Shown: positions 7,805 to 8,394 of the stretch, in pieces
Layout: the number at the start of each line of letters is the position of its first letter
How positions within the stretch are numbered: position 1 is the stretch's first letter
Source: Gammaproteobacteria bacterium
Lineage (GTDB): Bacteria > Pseudomonadota > Gammaproteobacteria > Immundisolibacterales > Immundisolibacteraceae
Length of the DNA stretch: 8,394 nucleotides
Assembly (NCBI GenBank): GCA_003645395.1
Contig: QNFC01000060.1
Location: forward strand, 1-8,394
Direction: 5' to 3'
The notes under the pieces: generated by a model
What the model saw: the letters and a program-made list of their open reading frames with translations, nothing else
Told to the model about the DNA's origin: nothing
Database searches by the model: none
Program-made: the position numbers and the translations under genes

Positions 7805-7998
7805 CTCGATTCAGCTAGCTGTCGAATTTTATTTTTAAACAGACAAAAAAAAGCGCTACTAAAGCAGCGCTTTGGAGAAGAGCAATGTGCTCTTAGGGAG
7901 GAGTCCTGGTTGGAGTAGCCGTCGTATTCAACCGCCACTTCGTTGTTCGTTACATAAACTCTAAAGCTATATCCGTGCCAACTTTTTGAATTCAGCAT
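7747..7998 (-). CDS. Doubtful small ORF with internal terminator
   Basis: An 83-codon frame I do not recognise. Its first 35 or so residues, including SWHGYSFRVYV and EVAVEYDGYSNQDSSL, read like a plausible protein. The rest is poor: from about residue 42 it runs through a strong - strand intrinsic terminator, and its last 19 codons lie antisense in the pseudouridine synthase gene. A functional gene of this exact length is therefore unlikely. It may be the remnant of a gene that has lost its own stop, or chance. The ATG (7996-7998) lies 10 bases downstream of a GTTAGGC box, the position at which an integron cassette gene would begin. No good Shine-Dalgarno is visible. There are no close neighbours on the same strand except the broken frame at 8153-8394. 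Confidence 0.25.
   Translation of the reverse strand: MLNSKSWHGYSFRVYVTNNEVAVEYDGYSNQDSSLRAHCSSPKRCFSSAFFCLFKNKIRQLAESSYLSGLSPEPFPNLSQGSW
7845..7873 (-). terminator. Intrinsic terminator, - strand
   Basis: On the - strand a perfect 8-base-pair stem AAAGCGCT/AGCGCTTT closes an 8-base loop, and the final Ts of the stem continue into a run of eight Ts. This is a canonical rho-independent terminator for transcripts coming from the right. Read on the + strand the same stem is followed only by TTT then GGAG, so it would work poorly for the pseudouridine synthase gene, whose stop is 40 bases upstream. Confidence 0.75.
7878..7894. repeat. Perfect 7-bp inverted repeat
   Basis: AAGAGCA and TGCTCTT form a perfect seven-base-pair stem around a three-base ATG loop, only four bases from the terminator stem at 7850-7873. 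On the - strand the two hairpins would form one after the other, possibly helping pausing or stabilising the RNA 3' end. There is no T-run next to this one. Confidence 0.5.
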
Positions 7999-8008
7999 AA
8001 AAGTCAGC

Positions 8009-8153
8009 GCCTAACCAAGCTATCGACAAGGCTCTAGCAAGCTTTAACGAGAAATACGTGACGGAATTAGCTCGCTGCCAACGAATCACTTCAACGATTC
8101 CGCCATTTTTTTGGCGTTAGATTGCCACCAGCGCCAATTTTTTGACGTTAGAT
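8009..8153 (-). other. attC-like recombination site (hypothetical)
   Basis: On the - strand ATCTAAC (8147-8153, fitting RYYYAAC, with a second copy at 8116-8122) opens the segment and GTTAGGC (8009-8015, fitting GTTRRRY) closes it. The span is 145 bases with the outer box or 114 with the inner one, within or near the attC size range. AGCAAGCT (8038-8045) can pair with AGCTCGCT (8070-8077) with one mismatch, extended by GGC/GCC across a three-base bulge, as in the bulged attC hairpin. A reading frame stops on the first box, and an ATG follows the last box after 10 bases. Against this, the bases just inside the two boxes pair poorly, and only five of seven box positions are complementary. Confidence 0.3.
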
Positions 8154-8157
8154 CACC
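8101..8157. repeat. Degenerate 26-base direct repeat, two copies
   Basis: Units at 8101-8126 and 8132-8157 match at 22 of 26 positions and start 31 bases apart. Each has CGCCA, a T-run, then G(G/A)CGTTAGAT and ends in CC. Unit one also folds on itself (CGCCA/TGGCG around six Ts). TTGGCG (8111-8116) can pair with CGCCAA (8132-8137) across the units, with a T-run following on the + strand, giving a weak terminator-like shape. Confidence 0.6.
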
Positions 8158-8394
8158 TTGAAGGAATCTCTAAAAAATTCTGGGCACCTCGAATGAAGTG
8201 CCCCTGGGGCAAAGCGGATGGCGTCCCAGGATATTCTACTTTTGCTATGCCCTCTGGAGACGCTAAACGCACGTAACAGTGGTTCTATTGCGAAGTTTTG
8301 CACCAACAGTAGGCGCCATAAGTCAACGAAGAAGATGGATGTTCTGGGGCTCCAGATACAAATTCAGGGTTTTTCAGAGGCTCCTTAACAACAC
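8153..8394 (-). pseudogene. Partial reading frame broken by one TAG
   Basis: Entering from the right edge on the - strand, a frame starting at base 8392 stays open for 35 codons to a TAG at 8285-8287. The same frame then continues for 43 codons to a TGA at 8153-8155. The conceptual product on both sides looks protein-like (for example SLTYGAYCWCKTSQ before the stop and YPGTPSALPQGHFIRGA after it) and is not a family I recognise. CAA TAG AAC suggests a single point change, for instance from CAG or TGG, but a chance run is possible: one stop in about 79 codons is not rare. The last base of the TGA is the first base of an ATCTAAC box. The gene start lies outside the window. Confidence 0.3.
8182..8203. 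repeat. Inverted repeat GGGCAC/GTGCCC
   Basis: GGGCAC (8182-8187) and GTGCCC (8198-8203) are perfectly complementary. After one mismatch TC/GA adds two more pairs, leaving a GAAT tetraloop. A CCCCTGGGG palindrome overlaps its right arm (8201-8209). There is no T-run on either side, so it is not a standard terminator. It lies inside the broken reading frame. Confidence 0.45.

Larger units (their letters stand above)
7805..8394. other. Non-coding or decayed 590-base region
   Basis: No confident gene lies here. Compared with the rest of the window, the stretch has more A/T runs and a lower G+C content by hand count of a few lines. It contains two - strand reading-frame remnants, two hairpins near 7845-7894, a degenerate direct repeat at 8101-8157, an attC-like arrangement at 8009-8153 and an inverted repeat at 8182-8203. 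I see no tRNA, rRNA or CRISPR structure in it. Confidence 0.7.

Noticed and set aside
7845..7873. Terminator for the purB / pseudouridine synthase transcript.
   Set aside because: On the + strand the stem is followed by only three Ts and then GGAG. The T-run lies on the - strand side.
8009..8122. attC in the opposite (+) polarity, using GCCTAAC at 8009 and GTTAGAT at 8116.
   Set aside because: The boxes fit formally, but no + strand reading frame ends near 8009; stops occur within the 50 bases upstream. The - strand layout explains more.
8101..8157. CRISPR-like repeats.
   Set aside because: There are only two imperfect copies with a gap of five bases between them. There is no spacer of proper size and no cas gene.

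Overview
The window looks like chromosomal DNA from a gammaproteobacterium. The best evidence is the order nudJ - mnmA - (gap) - purB, which in Escherichia and Pseudomonas relatives is the conserved run nudJ - mnmA - hflD - purB. The AcnA, PurB, MnmA and NudJ proteins also read like gammaproteobacterial homologues, with E. coli-like catalytic residues. I cannot name a genus. A marine or cellvibrionad-type lineage is only a guess.

Left block (12-2159, + strand): a small thioredoxin-fold protein with a CNHC motif, a Nudix hydrolase (nudJ) and the tRNA 2-thiouridylase mnmA. The first two overlap by one base and the second two by 26 bases, so this reads as one tightly coupled operon. Middle block (2170-5237, - strand): aconitase acnA followed two bases later by a small DUF3135-type protein. 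This pair converges on mnmA across a gap of only 10 bases. It stands where hflD would be expected, and hflD is not in the window. A divergent intergenic region (5238-5494) holds the start signals of acnA and purB. Next block (5495-7804, + strand): purB, then after 21 bases an RluA-family pseudouridine synthase.

The genes do housekeeping work: tRNA wobble thiolation and RNA pseudouridylation, pyrimidine phosphate hydrolysis near thiamine metabolism, two steps of purine biosynthesis, and the TCA cycle.

Right end (7805-8394): about 590 bases without a confident gene, and the only accessory-looking part. All its structure points to the - strand. It holds (i) a reading frame entering from the right edge, broken by one TAG, whose final TGA shares a base with an ATCTAAC box; (ii) a degenerate 26-base repeat in two copies 31 bases apart, each carrying GTTAGAT; (iii) an imperfect hairpin with bulges; (iv) a GTTAGGC box 10 bases before the ATG of a small ORF; and (v) a clean - strand intrinsic terminator inside that ORF. 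This layout (gene, attC-like site, gene) resembles the decayed edge of an integron cassette array. The inner arms of the putative attC do not pair well, so I offer it as a hypothesis. No complete new system is visible.
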